A stretch of 64,000 nt of DNA from Streptomyces nigra (GCF_003074055.1 NZ_CP029043.1:6440501-6504500), one strand, 5' to 3'. Positions 1 through 9,048 are shown, numbered from the stretch's first letter. Numbers and translations are program-made. The notes: generated by a model from the sequence alone, not told the origin.

Positions 1-115
1 TCAACAGTGGTCCCACATCTGACCGTGTCATACGCCAACGGTCACAAACGCTCGATACCTGCTGACTTCTGTTCAGTAGTACGGTCCGGACCGATGCGTT
101 CCCAACACTCGACGT

Positions 116-667
116 GTGGTGACAATCGAGCGCAAGGGTGGCGACCGGACGATGGAGAACCACGGGCGCGGGTCCGGCCCACGCCCAGCGGGCGGCGCGG
201 AGGACTCCCTCGAGCCGCGGCCGCCGGACCCACTGCCGTACGAAGGCGTCTGGCGGTTCACCGCCCCCGCCGTGGAGGCGTCGGTCCCGCAGGCACGGCA
301 CGCCGTGCGGGACCTGCTGTACCGCCAGGGCGTACCGGTCCCGGACGATCTGGTCCAGGGGCTGCTGCTGATCGTCTCGGAGCTGGTGACGAACGCCGTA
401 CGGCACGCGGCGCTGCTGTCCCCGATGCTCGCCGTGGAGGTCGCCGTCGGCGCGGAGTGGCTGCGGGTGTCCGTCGAGGACAACCACCCCTACCGGCCGA
501 CCGCCCTGGAGGCCGACCACGGCCAGACCGGGGGCCGGGGGCTGCTCCTGGTCCGTGAGATCACCCGGGAGGCGGGCGGCGTCTGCGACGTCGAGCACAC
601 GGCGACCGGCGGCAAGGTGATCTGGGCCGCCGTCCCCCTCAAACCGGTCCCGGAGCGCTACCTCTAG
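116..667 (+). CDS. RsbW-like ATP-binding regulatory protein (HATPase_c)
   Basis: Small soluble protein of 183 aa resembling the anti-sigma-factor serine kinase family that is abundant in Streptomyces. The N-box is visible as LLIVSELVTNAVRHA and the glycine-rich G-box as GQTGGRGLLLVREIT, so the GHKL ATP-binding fold seems complete. It has no membrane segment and no sensor domain. These proteins usually bind a sigma factor or an anti-anti-sigma partner, but no partner gene lies next to it here. The GTG start at 116 gives the longest frame; an in-frame ATG at 152 is a reasonable alternative. The stretch upstream (1-115) is less GC-rich and probably holds its promoter. It converges on idi. Confidence 0.8.
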   Translation: MVTIERKGGDRTMENHGRGSGPRPAGGAEDSLEPRPPDPLPYEGVWRFTAPAVEASVPQARHAVRDLLYRQGVPVPDDLVQGLLLIVSELVTNAVRHAALLSPMLAVEVAVGAEWLRVSVEDNHPYRPTALEADHGQTGGRGLLLVREITREAGGVCDVEHTATGGKVIWAAVPLKPVPERYL

Positions 668-689
668 GCCGGGCCCCGACGGGCCCGGC
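668..689. terminator. GC-rich hairpin between convergent genes
   Basis: A perfect 9-bp stem (GCCGGGCCC / GGGCCCGGC) with a 4-nt loop lies directly after the stop codon of the ATPase and before the 3' end of idi. It probably serves both strands. Confidence 0.6.
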
Positions 690-696
690 GGGGGTG

Positions 697-1296
697 TCAC
701 CAGCCGGCCGACGGGCCCGTCAGCTCGCGGACGGCCGGACGGGCCGCGTCCAGCACGGTCATGAACCAGGCCGAGAACGGCTCCTTGGCGTGCCGCTCGG
801 CCAGCTCGGCCGCCGTGACGAAGGCGATCTCCCCGATCTCCTCCGGGTCCGGCCGGGGCGCGGCCTGCACCAGGCCGACGAACAGGTGGTTGTACTCCTG
901 CTCCACCAGGCCCGACTCGGGGTCCGGGTGGTTGTAGCGGACCGTGCCCGCCTCGGCCAGCAGCGACGGCGAGACGCCGAGCTCCTCGAACGTACGCCGG
1001 GCCGCCGCCGCGAAGGGTGCCTCCCCGGGGTAGGGGTGACCGCAGCACGTGTTGGACCAGACACCGGGGGAGTGGTACTTGCCGAGCGCCCGCTGCTGGA
1101 GCAGCAGCCGGCCGTGCTCGTCGAAGAGGAACACGGAGAAGGCGCGGTGCAGCTGCCCGGGCGGCTGATGGGCGGCGAGCTTCTCCGCGGTGCCGATCGT
1201 CACACCGTTCTCGTCGACCAGTTCCAGCAGAATCGCGTCAGCGGCGCCCTTCGACGGGCTCTGCGTCGAGGTGGCAGGTGTGATCGGCATACCCAT
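697..1296 (-). CDS. idi: isopentenyl-diphosphate delta-isomerase, type 1
   Basis: Cytoplasmic Nudix-fold enzyme that interconverts IPP and DMAPP, the C5 units for all isoprenoids. At 199 aa it has the usual length. The active-site cysteine motif is seen as SNTCCGHPYPGE (residues about 81-92), followed by a Nudix-like RRTFEELGV and the glutamate of EYNHLF expected for the second catalytic residue. Lying within 10 kb of a hopanoid cluster that also carries its own ispG and dxs, it likely supplies the same pathway. It is the last gene of a leftward series galE, CDF exporter, idi with gaps of about 120-160 bp, so it may be cotranscribed. Confidence 0.93.
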   Translation of the reverse strand: MGMPITPATSTQSPSKGAADAILLELVDENGVTIGTAEKLAAHQPPGQLHRAFSVFLFDEHGRLLLQQRALGKYHSPGVWSNTCCGHPYPGEAPFAAAARRTFEELGVSPSLLAEAGTVRYNHPDPESGLVEQEYNHLFVGLVQAAPRPDPEEIGEIAFVTAAELAERHAKEPFSAWFMTVLDAARPAVRELTGPSAGW

Positions 1297-1417
1297 CCTT
1301 CACATCGGTGTTGCGCCCCAAGTGTGCCGTACGAATCAGACACTCCCGGCAAGTGATCGTGCCCGGCGCGGCGGCCGGGGAACCGCCCGCCGGGGGCCGT
1401 ACGCCTGTTCCGACCGG

Positions 1418-2353
1418 TCAGCGACAGAGCCGGGACTCGTGCTGCGCGTGCCCCGCCGGCTCCAGCTGGAAGGTGCAGTGCTCCACGTCGAAGTGGTCGC
1501 CGAGGCAGCCCTGCAACTCGTGCAGCACCTTCTCGTGACCGATGGCGTTCAGGACGTCGGAGCGCACCACCACATGGGCCGAGAGCACCGGCATCCCCGA
1601 GGTGATCGTCCACGCGTGCAGATCGTGGACGTCCTCGACCCCGTCCACGTCCAGGATGTGGGCCCGCACCGAGTCCATGTCGACACCCTTCGGCGCCGAC
1701 TCCAGCAGGACGTCCAGGGTCTCGCGCAGCAGCCTCAGCGTGCGCGGCACGATCATCACGCCGATGACCAGGGAGGCGATCGGGTCGGCGGCCTGCCAGC
1801 CCGTGCCCAGGATCACAGCAGCGGAGACGATCACCGTCAGCGAACCGAGAGTGTCCGCGGCCACCTCCAGGAAGGCGCCGCGTACGTTCAGGCTCTCCTT
1901 CTGGCCCCGCATCAGCAGGGACAGCGAGATCAGATTGGCGACCAGGCCGACCGCGCCGAACACGATCATCAGACCGCCCTCGGTGCCGGCCGGTGTGAAG
2001 AACCGCTCGATCGCCTCGTACAGGACGTATCCGCCGACGCCGAGCAGCAGCAGGCAGTTGGCGAGGGCGGCGAGGATCTCCGCGCGGGCGAAGCCGAAGG
2101 TGCGGGTCGTGCTCGCCGGCCGGTTCGCGAAGTGGATCGCGAGCAGGGCCATGGCGAGGCCCACCGCGTCCGTCGCCATGTGCGCCGCGTCCGCGACCAG
2201 GGCCAGCGAGTCCGCGGCCACCCCGCCGACGATCTGCACCACCATGACGGCGAGCGTGATCCCCAGCGCGATCCGCAGCCGCCCCCGGTAGGCGGCGGCC
2301 GCCGTACCGGTCGGGGGCCCGTGCGCGTGCCCGTGGTCGTGCCCAGCCCCCAT
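1418..2353 (-). CDS. cation diffusion facilitator (CDF) transporter
   Basis: Inner-membrane divalent-metal/proton antiporter of 311 aa. It starts with a His-rich N-terminus (HDHGHAHG), the typical metal-collecting stretch, followed by about six hydrophobic helices. The metal-site pattern is visible in helix 2 (VADAAHMATDAVGLAMAL) and in helix 5. The C-terminal third is a cytoplasmic domain with the motif VHDLHAWTI common to zinc/cobalt exporters. Substrate is probably Zn, Co or Cd; this cannot be settled by sequence. It sits between galE and idi with no obvious functional link to either. Confidence 0.9.
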   Translation of the reverse strand: MGAGHDHGHAHGPPTGTAAAAYRGRLRIALGITLAVMVVQIVGGVAADSLALVADAAHMATDAVGLAMALLAIHFANRPASTTRTFGFARAEILAALANCLLLLGVGGYVLYEAIERFFTPAGTEGGLMIVFGAVGLVANLISLSLLMRGQKESLNVRGAFLEVAADTLGSLTVIVSAAVILGTGWQAADPIASLVIGVMIVPRTLRLLRETLDVLLESAPKGVDMDSVRAHILDVDGVEDVHDLHAWTITSGMPVLSAHVVVRSDVLNAIGHEKVLHELQGCLGDHFDVEHCTFQLEPAGHAQHESRLCR

Positions 2354-2509
2354 GGGAAGCCGCCCTTCTGGTCGTACGGCGGTCGCAGCCGCCCGTCCGG
2401 GATGACAGTCAACTACGGGGCGGGGGTATCGGGCAACGCGGCGTCGAAAACCGTTGTCATATGCGCTGACCTGCGTAAACGATCCGCAGGTCAGCGCCGC
2501 GCACAGCGC

Positions 2510-3481
2510 TCAGCCCTCGTGGTGGTGCTGCCAGCCCCGCCACGCCGACTCGACCATCTCGCGTACCCCGCGCCGGGCCGTCCACCCGAGCTCCCGGGCG
2601 GCCAGCTCGGCCGAGGCCACCGCGCGCGGCGCGTCCCCGGGCCGGCGCCCCTCGACCACGGGCGTCCGCCGGTCGCCGGTCACCTCGCCGATCACCTCGA
2701 TCAGCTCCCGCACGGAGACCCCCTCGCCGCTGCCGATGTTCAGCGTGAGATCGCCGCCCGCGTCCGCCGAGGAAAGCCGCCGGACCGCCGCCAGATGTGC
2801 CTCGGCGAGATCGGCGACATGGATGTAGTCCCGGATGCAGGTGCCGTCCGGCGTCGGGTAGTCGTCGCCGAAGATCCGCGGCGCCTCGTCGCGGGTGAGC
2901 CGGTCGAAGACCATGGGCACGATGTTGAAGACGCCGGTGTCCGCGAGCTCCGGTGCGGCGGCGCCCGCCACGTTGAAGTAGCGCAGGCACACCGTCGCGA
3001 TGCCGTGCGCCTGCCCCGCCGCCCGCACCAGCCACTCCCCGGCGAGCTTGGTCTCGCCGTACGGGTTCACCGGGGCGCACGGGGTCCGCTCGGTGATGAG
3101 GTCCACATCGGGGTTGCCGTACACGGCCGCGGACGACGAGAACAGCAGCCTGCGGATCCCGGCCTCCGCCACCGCGTCCAGGAGCGTGGCGAGACCGCCC
3201 ACGTTCTCCCGGTAGTAGCGCGTGGGCTGCGCCACGGACTCTCCGACCTGCTTACGGGCCGCGAGATGCACCACACCGGTCACCTCGTGCTCGGCGAAGA
3301 CCTGCTTGAGCAGGTCGCCGTCCAGCGACGAACCGCGCACCAGGGGCACCTCGGCCGGCAGCCGCGCCGGGTACCCGGCCGAGAGGTCGTCCAGGGCGAG
3401 GACCCGCTCCCCGGCGTCCGTCATGACCCGCGCCACATGTGCTCCGATGTAGCCGGCCCCGCCTGTGATCAGCCATGTCAT
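2510..3481 (-). CDS. galE: UDP-glucose 4-epimerase
   Basis: Extended short-chain dehydrogenase/reductase of 323 aa that interconverts UDP-glucose and UDP-galactose. The NAD-binding GGAGYIGAHVA is at the N-terminus and the catalytic YxxxK is seen in NPYGETKLAGE. Length and motifs are those of GalE. It is divergent from the envelope-polymer operon beginning at 3762, so it may feed UDP-galactose to that operon's glycosyltransferase; this is inference. A second GalE-type gene lies at 54199-55281. Confidence 0.88.
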   Translation of the reverse strand: MTWLITGGAGYIGAHVARVMTDAGERVLALDDLSAGYPARLPAEVPLVRGSSLDGDLLKQVFAEHEVTGVVHLAARKQVGESVAQPTRYYRENVGGLATLLDAVAEAGIRRLLFSSSAAVYGNPDVDLITERTPCAPVNPYGETKLAGEWLVRAAGQAHGIATVCLRYFNVAGAAAPELADTGVFNIVPMVFDRLTRDEAPRIFGDDYPTPDGTCIRDYIHVADLAEAHLAAVRRLSSADAGGDLTLNIGSGEGVSVRELIEVIGEVTGDRRTPVVEGRRPGDAPRAVASAELAARELGWTARRGVREMVESAWRGWQHHHEG

Positions 3482-3761
3482 GGTCGTCCACCCTATGCCG
3501 AGGCGCGGCGACCCCGTGCAATGTCCCCGTTGCCCCGGTCTGGACGGCCGGGTTTGTGGGCGGCCCCCGCGATCCCCGATGATGATCGCGGCGCGGCAGA
3601 GGGCGAACCACGTCGATCATCACGCCGAACGGCCGGTGAACGTCGGCTTCCCGTCATCCGATAGCCTCTGCCGACACGCCGCCCGGACGCCACCGGCAAG
3701 GGGCGCCGCCACCATGCACATGACCGGCGCGAGCACGCCGGCACCCAGGGAGTGAGTTCGG

Positions 3762-5615
3762 TTGCCGACCGCCATCCTCACCGGTCAGCCGGTCCCCGGA
3801 TCGTCGATCGAGGGCGATCTGCGGTCCCTCGGCTACGACGTCCGGACCGCCTCGGACCCGGCCGACGCCGAGACCCTTCTCGCCCAGGTCCCCGGTGACC
3901 AGCGGGTCGCCCTGGTCGACGCCCGGTTCGTCGGCCACGTGCACGCCCTGCGTCTCGGCCTGACCGACCCCCGCTTCCCGCTCGCCGCGATCCCGGGCGC
4001 CGTCACCGCGCAGCCCGCCGGCCGGCAGGCGCTCACCCGCGCCGTGGCCCGCGAGACGTCCGCCGGCGGCGGCACCGCGGATGGGGGTGCCCCCGTGCGA
4101 GCGCAGTCGAGCGTGGGGGATGTCGACAGCCTCGCCGACCGCGCCGCCATGGCCCTCGACGGCGAGGGCACCGATGTGCACCGCCCCGAGCTCGGCAGCC
4201 TCGTCGCCGCCGTCCCGGCCGACCCGCAGGCCCGCAACGAGGCCCGGCAGGCCGTCGCCTCCGTCGACGACGAGGCCATACGCCTGAAGTCGGCCGTGAA
4301 GGCCCGCGACGGCTTCTTCACGACCTTCTGCATCAGCCCCTACTCGCGCTACATCGCCCGCTGGTGCGCACGGCGCGGCCTGACCCCCAACCAGGTCACC
4401 ACCGCGTCCCTGATCACCGCGCTGATCGCGGCGGGCTGCGCGGCCACCGGCACCCGCGGCGGGTTCGTCGCGGCCGGCCTGCTGCTGATCTTCTCGTTCG
4501 TGCTCGACTGCACCGACGGGCAGCTCGCCCGCTACTCGCTGCAGTACTCCACGCTCGGCGCCTGGCTCGACGCCACGTTCGACCGGGCCAAGGAGTACGC
4601 GTACTACGCCGGCCTCGCCCTCGGCGCGGCCCGCGGCGGCGACGACGTGTGGGCGCTCGCCCTCGGCGCGATGATCCTCCAGACCTGCCGGCACGTCGTG
4701 GACTTCTCCTTCAACGAGGCCAACCACGACGCCACCGCGAACACCAGCCCCACCGCCGCCCTCTCCGACAAGCTCGACAGCGTCGGCTGGACGGTGTGGC
4801 TGCGCCGGATGATCGTGCTGCCCATCGGCGAGCGCTGGGCGATGATCGCGATCCTCACGGCCGTCACCACGCCCCGCATCACCTTCTACGCGCTGCTCAT
4901 CGGGTGCGCCTTCGCGGCGACCTACACCACGGCCGGACGCGTGCTGCGCTCCCTGACCCGCAAGGCCCGCCGCACCGACCGGGCCGCCCAGGCGCTCGCC
5001 GACCTCGCCGACTCCGGGCCGCGCGGCCTCGGCTTCGCCGCCGTACTGGCGAAGCCCGCCCGGCGGCTCCCCGGATTCGCCGTCCCGGCCGTGGCACTCC
5101 TCGGCGGGGCCCTGGTCGTCGCCGTGGCCGCCGCGGCCGGACCCGGCACCCCCTGGCCGCCTCTCGCCGCCCTCGCCTACACCGTGACCTCGGGCATCGC
5201 CGTCGCCCGCCCCCTCAAGGGCGCCCTCGACTGGCTGGTCCCGCCCGTCTTCCGCGCCGCGGAGTACTGCACCGTCCTCGTCCTGGCCGCCAAGGCGGAC
5301 GTGAACGGAGCCCTTCCCGCGGCTTTCGGCCTGGTGGCGGCCGTCGCCTACCATCACTACGACACGGTGTACCGCATCCGCGGTGGCGCCGGCGCGCCCC
5401 CGGCCTGGCTGGTGCGCACCATCGGGGGGCACGAAGGACGGACCCTGCTCGTCACCCTCCTCGCCGCGGTGCTCAGCGCCTCGCAGTTCACGGTCGCGCT
5501 CACGGCTCTCGCCGTGGCCGTGGCCCTGGTGGTGCTCGTCGAGAGCATCCGCTTCTGGGTGACCGCCCACAAGGGCGGCGCACCCGCCGTACACGATGAA
5601 GGAGAACCCGCATGA
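3762..5615 (+). CDS. CDP-alcohol phosphatidyltransferase family membrane protein (DUF5941-like)
   Basis: 617-aa protein with a soluble N-terminal region of about 180 aa and a membrane C-terminal part. The CDP-alcohol phosphotransferase signature D-x2-DG-x2-AR-x8-G-x3-D-x3-D is complete in DCTDGQLAR followed by GAWLDATFD (about residues 250-275). It would transfer a phospho-alcohol group from a CDP-activated donor to an acceptor alcohol with release of CMP. The TTG start at 3762 is preceded by GGGAG at 9-nt spacing. It overlaps the next gene by ATGA, which indicates translational coupling. Around residues 107-120 the reading frame runs through a dispersed palindromic repeat (see 4080-4122). 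Donor and acceptor are unknown. Confidence 0.82.
   Translation: MPTAILTGQPVPGSSIEGDLRSLGYDVRTASDPADAETLLAQVPGDQRVALVDARFVGHVHALRLGLTDPRFPLAAIPGAVTAQPAGRQALTRAVARETSAGGGTADGGAPVRAQSSVGDVDSLADRAAMALDGEGTDVHRPELGSLVAAVPADPQARNEARQAVASVDDEAIRLKSAVKARDGFFTTFCISPYSRYIARWCARRGLTPNQVTTASLITALIAAGCAATGTRGGFVAAGLLLIFSFVLDCTDGQLARYSLQYSTLGAWLDATFDRAKEYAYYAGLALGAARGGDDVWALALGAMILQTCRHVVDFSFNEANHDATANTSPTAALSDKLDSVGWTVWLRRMIVLPIGERWAMIAILTAVTTPRITFYALLIGCAFAATYTTAGRVLRSLTRKARRTDRAAQALADLADSGPRGLGFAAVLAKPARRLPGFAVPAVALLGGALVVAVAAAAGPGTPWPPLAALAYTVTSGIAVARPLKGALDWLVPPVFRAAEYCTVLVLAAKADVNGALPAAFGLVAAVAYHHYDTVYRIRGGAGAPPAWLVRTIGGHEGRTLLVTLLAAVLSASQFTVALTALAVAVALVVLVESIRFWVTAHKGGAPAVHDEGEPA
4080..4122. repeat. 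dispersed G5/C5 palindromic repeat inside a CDS
   Basis: A GGGGGTGCCCCC core followed by TCGAGCG and GGGGGA matches the layout of the intergenic repeat seen here at about 60565-60603. At this place it is in frame within the CDP-alcohol phosphotransferase gene and encodes the peptide GGAPVRAQSSVGD. Confidence 0.55.
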
Positions 5616-6364
5616 TCGGCCTCGTGCTGGCGGCCGGCGCCGGACGGCGTCTGCGCCCCTACACCGACAGCCTCCCCAAGGCTCTGGTGCCGGTGGGCCC
5701 CGCGGGTATAGAGGGCGAACCGACGGTTCTCGACCTCACCCTCGGCAACTTCGCCGAGATCGGCCTCACCGAGGTCGCGATCATCGTCGGCTACCGCAAG
5801 GAGGCCGTGTACGAGCGCAAGGCGGCGCTGGAGGCCAAGTACGGCCTCAAGCTCACCCTCATCGACAACGACAAGGCCGAGGAGTGGAACAACGCCTACT
5901 CCCTGTGGTGCGGCCGTGACGCCCTCAAGGACGGCGTGATCCTCGCCAACGGCGACACCGTGCACCCGGTCTCCGTCGAGAAGACGCTGCTCGCCGCCCG
6001 CGGCGAGGGCAAGAAGATCATCCTCGCCCTGGACACGGTGAAGTCGCTGGCCGACGAGGAGATGAAGGTCGTCGTCGACCCCGCCAAGGGGATGACGAAG
6101 ATCACCAAGCTGATGGACCCCGCCGAGGCCACCGGCGAGTACATCGGTGTCACCCTCATCGAGGGCGACGCCGCCCCCGAGCTGGCCGACGCCCTGAAGA
6201 CCGTCTGGGAGACCGACCCGCAGCAGTTCTACGAGCACGGCTACCAGGAGCTCGTGAACCGCGGCTTCCGGATCGACGTGGCGCCGATCGGCGACGTCAA
6301 GTGGGTGGAGATCGACAACCACGACGACCTCGCCCGTGGACGGGAGATCGCGTGCCAGTACTGA
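5612..6364 (+). CDS. nucleotidyltransferase, phosphocholine/inositol-phosphate cytidylyltransferase-like
   Basis: 250-aa cytoplasmic enzyme of the sugar-nucleotidyltransferase fold. The N-terminus LVLAAGAGRRLRPYTDSLPK is the nucleotide-binding signature. The pattern EEWNNAYSLWCGRD resembles the NN-x-S segment of LicC-like and inositol-1-phosphate cytidylyltransferases, and LANGDTV carries the metal-binding Asp. It would activate a phospho-alcohol as its CDP derivative, which the flanking CDP-alcohol phosphotransferases could use. ATGA overlap with the upstream gene and a 13-nt overlap with the downstream gene place it in the same translation unit. The exact substrate is not evident. Confidence 0.8.
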   Translation: MIGLVLAAGAGRRLRPYTDSLPKALVPVGPAGIEGEPTVLDLTLGNFAEIGLTEVAIIVGYRKEAVYERKAALEAKYGLKLTLIDNDKAEEWNNAYSLWCGRDALKDGVILANGDTVHPVSVEKTLLAARGEGKKIILALDTVKSLADEEMKVVVDPAKGMTKITKLMDPAEATGEYIGVTLIEGDAAPELADALKTVWETDPQQFYEHGYQELVNRGFRIDVAPIGDVKWVEIDNHDDLARGREIACQY

Positions 6365-7413
6365 CCCGGCTGATCCCCTCGCCGGTCGTCGTGGACATCC
6401 GCCCGGGTGCCCTCGACGATCTGGCCTGCGTCCTCGCCGACGAACGCATCTCCCACTCCGGCAAGCTCGCCGTCGCCGTCAGCAACGGCTCCGGCGCCCG
6501 GCTGCGGGAGCGGCTCGCTCCGGCGCTGCCCGGCGCCTCCTGGTACGAGGTCGGCGGCGGCACCCTGGACGACGCGATCCGGCTGGCCGGCGACATAAAG
6601 GCCGGCCACTACGACGCCGTCGTCGGGCTCGGCGGCGGCAAGATCATCGACTGCGCCAAGTTCGCCGCGGCGCGCGTGGGCCTGCCCCTGGTCGCCGTCC
6701 CGACGAACCTGGCGCACGACGGTCTCTGCTCGCCGGTCGCCACGCTGGACAACGACGCAGGCCGCGGCTCCTACGGCGTGCCGAACCCGATCGCGGTCGT
6801 CATCGACCTCGACGTCATCCACGAGGCCCCGGCCCGCTTCGTGCGCGCCGGCATCGGGGACGCGATCTCCAACATCTCCGCCATCGCCGACTGGGAGCTC
6901 GCCCACCGTGTCAAGGGCGAGAAGATCGACGGCCTCGCCGCCGCGATCGCCCGCCAGGCCGGCGAGGCGGTCCTGCGGCACCCCGGCGGCATAGGGGACA
7001 CCGGCTTCCTCCAGGTACTGGCCGAGGCGCTGGTGCTCAGCGGTATCGCCATGTCGGTGTCGGGCGACTCCCGCCCCTCCTCCGGCGCGTGCCACGAGAT
7101 CAACCACGCCTTCGACCTGCTGTTCCCGAAGCGCGCCGCCGCCCACGGCGAGCAGTGCGGACTGGGCGCGGCCTTCGCCATGTACCTGCGCGGGGCGCAC
7201 GAGGAGTCGGCCTTCATGGCCGAGGTGCTGCGCCGGCACGGCCTGCCCGTGCTGCCGCGGGAGATCGGCTTCACGGACGCCGAGTTCGTGCAAGCCGTGG
7301 AGTTCGCTCCGCAGACCCGGCCCGGCCGGTACACGATCCTCGAACACCTCGACCTGACAACCGACCAGATCAAGGACGTCTACGCCGACTATGTCAAGGC
7401 CATCGGTAGCTGA
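6352..7413 (+). CDS. iron-containing alcohol dehydrogenase family, sn-glycerol-1-phosphate dehydrogenase-like
   Basis: 353-aa enzyme of the dehydroquinate-synthase/G1P-dehydrogenase superfamily. NAD(P)-binding GLGGGKIIDCAKF and VAVPTNLAHDG are present. The three expected metal ligands are seen in GIGDAISN (Asp), SGACHEINHAFD (His) and AAHGEQCGLG (His). The family reduces dihydroxyacetone phosphate to glycerol-1-phosphate or catalyses related keto-phosphate chemistry. I chose the GTG at 6352 because GGGAG lies 7 nt upstream; an in-frame GTG at 6301 would overlap the preceding gene by 64 nt. Its place between a cytidylyltransferase and a CDP-alcohol transferase suggests it makes the polyol phosphate that is then activated and transferred. 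Confidence 0.8.
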   Translation: MPVLTRLIPSPVVVDIRPGALDDLACVLADERISHSGKLAVAVSNGSGARLRERLAPALPGASWYEVGGGTLDDAIRLAGDIKAGHYDAVVGLGGGKIIDCAKFAAARVGLPLVAVPTNLAHDGLCSPVATLDNDAGRGSYGVPNPIAVVIDLDVIHEAPARFVRAGIGDAISNISAIADWELAHRVKGEKIDGLAAAIARQAGEAVLRHPGGIGDTGFLQVLAEALVLSGIAMSVSGDSRPSSGACHEINHAFDLLFPKRAAAHGEQCGLGAAFAMYLRGAHEESAFMAEVLRRHGLPVLPREIGFTDAEFVQAVEFAPQTRPGRYTILEHLDLTTDQIKDVYADYVKAIGS

Positions 7414-8170
7414 ACTACGCCCCGTCGTCCACCCCGCGGGGGTGAAGGACCGGCGCAGCGGTGAGCACTGGATGGGACGCCTCTACATGCGTGAGGTGTC
7501 CCTGCGGGTCGACCGCTACCTGGTGAACACCAGGGTCACGCCCAACCAGCTCACGTACCTGATGACCGTATTCGGTGTGCTCGCGGCCCCGGCACTTCTC
7601 GTGCCGGGGATCCCGGGCGCCGTGCTGGGCGTCGTCTGCGTCCAGATGTACCTGCTGCTCGACTGCGTCGACGGCGAGATCGCGCGCTGGCGCAAGCAGT
7701 ACTCCCTCAGCGGCGTCTACCTGGACCGGGTCGGCGCCTACCTCACCGACGCCGCGGTGCTCACCGGCTTCGGCCTGCGCGCCGCCGACCTGTGGGGCAG
7801 CGGCCGTATCGACTGGCTGTGGGCCTTCCTCGGCACGCTCGCCGCGCTCGGCGCCATCCTGATCAAGGCCGAGACCGACCTCGTCGGCGTCGCCCGCCAC
7901 CAGACCGGCAAGGAGCCCGTCAAGGAGGCCGCCGCCGAGATGCGCTCCTCGGGCATGGCGCTGGCCCGCAAGGCCGCCGCCGCCCTGAAGTTCCACCGGC
8001 TGATCCTCGGCATCGAGGCGTCGCTGCTCATCCTGGTCCTCGCCATCGCCGACCAGGTCCGCGGCGACCTGTTCTTCTCGCGGCTCGGCGTCGCCGTGCT
8101 GGCCGGCATCGCCCTCGTGCAGACCCTGCTGCACCTGGTCTCCATCCTCGCGTCGAGCAGGCTGAAGTGA
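7391..8170 (+). CDS. CDP-alcohol phosphatidyltransferase family protein
   Basis: 259-aa polytopic membrane protein. The signature begins normally (D91-CV-DG-EI-AR, then G108-VYL-D112), but the last aspartate of the D-x3-D element is replaced by alanine (A116, in LDRVGAYL). In the family that aspartate is regarded as the catalytic base, so the protein may be inactive, act differently, or use the Asp a few residues later. It starts with ATG 23 nt inside the dehydrogenase gene. The presence of two such transferases in one operon suggests two successive phosphodiester steps or a heteromer. Confidence 0.78.
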   Translation: MSRPSVAELRPVVHPAGVKDRRSGEHWMGRLYMREVSLRVDRYLVNTRVTPNQLTYLMTVFGVLAAPALLVPGIPGAVLGVVCVQMYLLLDCVDGEIARWRKQYSLSGVYLDRVGAYLTDAAVLTGFGLRAADLWGSGRIDWLWAFLGTLAALGAILIKAETDLVGVARHQTGKEPVKEAAAEMRSSGMALARKAAAALKFHRLILGIEASLLILVLAIADQVRGDLFFSRLGVAVLAGIALVQTLLHLVSILASSRLK

Positions 8171-9048
8171 GCGCCATGAAGGTCGGCGCGGTCGTCATCA
8201 CCATGGGCAACCGGCCCGAGGAACTGCGCGCCCTGCTCGACTCGGTCGCCAAGCAGGACGGCGACCGGGTCCAGGTCGTCGTGGTCGGCAACGGCTCACC
8301 CGTGCCGGACGTCCCCGAGGGCGTCCGCACCATCGAGCTGCCCGAGAACCTCGGCATCCCCGGCGGCCGCAACGTCGGCATCGAGGCGTTCGGCCCGAGC
8401 GGCCGCGACGTCGACGTGCTGCTCTTCCTCGACGACGACGGCCTGCTGGCCCGGCACGACACCGCCGAGCTGTGCCGCGAGGCGTTCGAGGCCGACCCGA
8501 AGCTGGGCATCATCAGCTTCCGCATCGCCGACCCGGAGACCGGGGTCACCCAGCGCCGTCATGTGCCGCGGCTGCGCGCCTCCGACCCGATGCGCTCCTC
8601 CCGGGTCACCACCTTCCTCGGCGGCGCCAACGCCGTACGCACCCAGGTCCTCGCGGAAGTCGGCGGCCTGCCGGACGCATTCTTCTACGCGCACGAGGAA
8701 ACCGATCTGGCATGGCGGGCCCTCGACGCGGGCTGGATGATCGACTACCGGTCCGACATGGTGCTGTACCACCCCACGACCGCGCCCTCCCGGCACGCGG
8801 TCTACCACCGCATGGTCGCCCGCAACCGGGTCTGGCTCGCCCGCCGCAACCTGCCCGCGCCGCTGGTCCCGGTCTATCTGGGCGTGTGGATGCTGCTCAC
8901 CCTTCTGCGGCGCCCCTCGGGGGCCGCGCTGAAGGCATGGTTCGGGGGTTTCCGGGAAGGATGGACGACTTCGTGCGGTCCCCGCCGGCCCATGAAGTGG
9001 CGTACGGTGTGGCGGCTGACCCGACTGGGCCGGCCTCCTGTCATCTGA
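8167..9048 (+). CDS. family 2 glycosyltransferase
   Basis: 293-aa GT-A enzyme. The N-terminus KVGAVVITMGNRPEELRALL is typical of GT2, and LLFLDDDGLL carries the metal-binding DxD region. HEETDLAWRALDAGW matches the ED acceptor-site motif. A hydrophobic stretch near residue 240 (YLGVWMLLTLL) suggests membrane association. GTG at 8167 overlaps the previous stop (GTGA) and has AGG 5 nt upstream; ATG at 8176 is an alternative start. It probably adds a sugar to the polymer or lipid made by the operon before export by the ABC pair downstream. Confidence 0.87.
   Translation: MSAMKVGAVVITMGNRPEELRALLDSVAKQDGDRVQVVVVGNGSPVPDVPEGVRTIELPENLGIPGGRNVGIEAFGPSGRDVDVLLFLDDDGLLARHDTAELCREAFEADPKLGIISFRIADPETGVTQRRHVPRLRASDPMRSSRVTTFLGGANAVRTQVLAEVGGLPDAFFYAHEETDLAWRALDAGWMIDYRSDMVLYHPTTAPSRHAVYHRMVARNRVWLARRNLPAPLVPVYLGVWMLLTLLRRPSGAALKAWFGGFREGWTTSCGPRRPMKWRTVWRLTRLGRPPVI

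Noticed and set aside
1190..3664. 824-codon open frame on the + strand across idi, the CDF gene and galE
   Set aside because: It is an antisense shadow produced by strong third-position GC; it has no domain pattern, is rich in Arg/Gly/Asp, and overlaps three well-supported genes.
3654..5594. 646-codon frame on the - strand opposite the CDP-alcohol phosphotransferase
   Set aside because: Gly/Glu/Arg-rich shadow of a gene with clear catalytic motifs on the other strand.
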